Notes under the pieces: model-generated
Told to the model about the DNA's origin: nothing
Databases searched by the model: none
The model's input: the letters and a program-made list of their open reading frames with translations, nothing else
Program-made: the position numbers and the translations under genes
In this document: positions 5,626 to 5,950 of the stretch, one piece after another
Position numbering within the stretch: the first letter of the stretch is position 1
How the letters are laid out: the number at the start of each line of letters is the position of its first letter
From: DAOUMU01 sp034409055
GTDB lineage: Bacteria > Chloroflexota > Anaerolineae > 4572-78 > J111
NCBI GenBank assembly: GCA_034409055.1
Contig: DAOUMU010000440.1
Span: 1 to 5,950, forward strand
Direction of reading: 5' to 3'
Length of the DNA: 5,950 bases

Positions 5626-5761
5626 ACTGGCGACTAACATTTGTAGCTCTGCGATTTATCGCGGGGCGGGCGTTATGGACTCAATGCATGCTTTTGATTT
5701 CCGAGCCGTATAATCCAAAATCGTTTTAGAGGAGAGTAATACCTCAACGTTCGCTTAAATT

Positions 5762-5790
5762 TTGTCAATAAAATCAAATTCTGTTATACC
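5762..5790 (+). promoter_or_regulatory. Candidate sigma-70-type promoter with extended -10
   Basis: TTGTCA at 5762-5767 (five of six to TTGACA), a 17-base spacer, then TATACC at 5785-5790 (four of six to TATAAT), preceded by TG one base earlier (TGTTATACC), an extended -10. The surrounding 5755-5785 stretch is AT-rich. Transcription would start near 5797 and read toward the right edge of the window. It is the best promoter-like sequence found here, but such matches arise by chance in AT-rich DNA. Confidence 0.35.
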
Positions 5791-5879
5791 TCTGGTTATG
5801 AAAAACGAGAGACGAACAGAACCGTATAGAGAGTCTTGAAAAAGTAAATTGTACTGACTACAGTGCCTAAATGTCATAA

Positions 5880-5950
5880 AAACATAGCCACGGTTTGACG
5901 AGTCAGGAGTTCGAGGCGAAAATCAAGGCTCAATTCTTGTACGAGCGAGG
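5880..5950 (+). CDS. Possible 5' end of an unidentified ORF, cut by the window edge
   Basis: After a TAA at 5877-5879 the frame stays open to the edge. It reads GLTSQEFEAKIKAQFLYER from 5892, a charged, helical-looking N-terminus. There is no ATG; TTG at 5895 is the only plausible start in view, without a clear Shine-Dalgarno site. It lies downstream of the promoter candidate at 5762-5790. Short charged helices like this occur at the start of transposases and other helix-turn-helix proteins, but I do not recognise the family. With about 24 codons visible, it could be chance. Confidence 0.2.

Larger units (their letters stand above)
5591..5950. other. Gene-poor stretch after the fused remnants
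   Basis: No gene is recognisable on either strand. Contents: the 14-base-period repeat at 5603-5625, a small hairpin GCGA-n4-TCGC at 5651-5662, a TATAAT at 5709-5714 without a matching -35, the promoter candidate at 5762-5790, a 7-base inverted repeat TTCTGTT (5779-5785) / AACAGAA (5815-5821), and an open frame at the right edge. By eye it is more AT-rich than the operon, consistent with non-coding or mobile-element flank DNA. No intrinsic terminator with a T-run was seen. Confidence 0.6.

Noticed and set aside
5709..5714. Perfect TATAAT as a promoter -10.
   Set aside because: No acceptable -35 lies 15-19 bases upstream and there is no extended -10 TG.
5798..5839. Thirteen-codon frame starting ATG right after the promoter candidate.
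   Set aside because: Too short to judge, no RBS and no recognisable peptide; a leaderless start is possible but unsupported.

Overview
The window looks like bacterial accessory metabolic DNA: a gene cluster for taking up and oxidising or isomerising a sugar, polyol or sugar acid. All recognisable genes lie on the + strand. No phage, CRISPR, rRNA or tRNA features are visible. Medium-to-high GC coding sequence, Shine-Dalgarno sites and the repertoire (RbsC-type permease, several Gfo/Idh/MocA and SDR enzymes, two xylose-isomerase-like TIM barrels, a UroD-family remnant) fit a heterotroph rich in carbohydrate genes. The TTCCCAAAC...GTTTGGGAA hairpin repeats at 2395-2503 resemble dispersed repeats I associate with Chloroflexota (Anaerolineae/Caldilineae-like) genomes. 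That placement is an inference from memory, not a computed assignment.

Layout. 1-402 is the 3' end of a sugar ABC transporter permease. 403-610 is not empty: an open frame at about 432-599 reads like the C-terminal tail of a short-chain dehydrogenase (SDR) whose front is missing. 611-1603 (Gfo/Idh/MocA dehydrogenase) and 1611-2381 (hydroxypyruvate-isomerase-like TIM barrel) form a tight pair. 2382-2559 is a repeat-filled spacer with two good hairpins and two degenerate ones. 2560-5254 is a second tight run: zinc alcohol/polyol dehydrogenase, SDR, and a second sugar isomerase/epimerase. The next gene starts by a 4-base GTGA overlap at 5251. It is another Gfo/Idh/MocA enzyme but breaks off after about 77 residues. 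At the break the sequence switches frame into what looks like the last 35-40 codons of a uroporphyrinogen decarboxylase (UroD/MtaA)-family protein, ending at 5590. 5591-5950 has no identifiable gene. It holds a short 14-base-period repeat, a promoter-like sequence at 5762-5790 and possibly the first codons of an unidentified ORF leaving the window.

How the genes may work together (inference): the transporter imports a carbohydrate, NAD(P)-dependent dehydrogenases (Gfo/Idh, MDR, SDR) oxidise hydroxyl groups, and the two metal-dependent TIM-barrel enzymes move carbonyls or invert stereocentres. No kinase or aldolase is visible, so the steps in view would act on unphosphorylated sugars. The exact substrate cannot be read from sequence.

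The least expected result is that the intact block (611-5254) is bracketed by two deletion scars. On the left a permease gene abuts an SDR tail. On the right a Gfo/Idh head abuts a UroD tail. This suggests a larger ancestral cluster that has been pruned.
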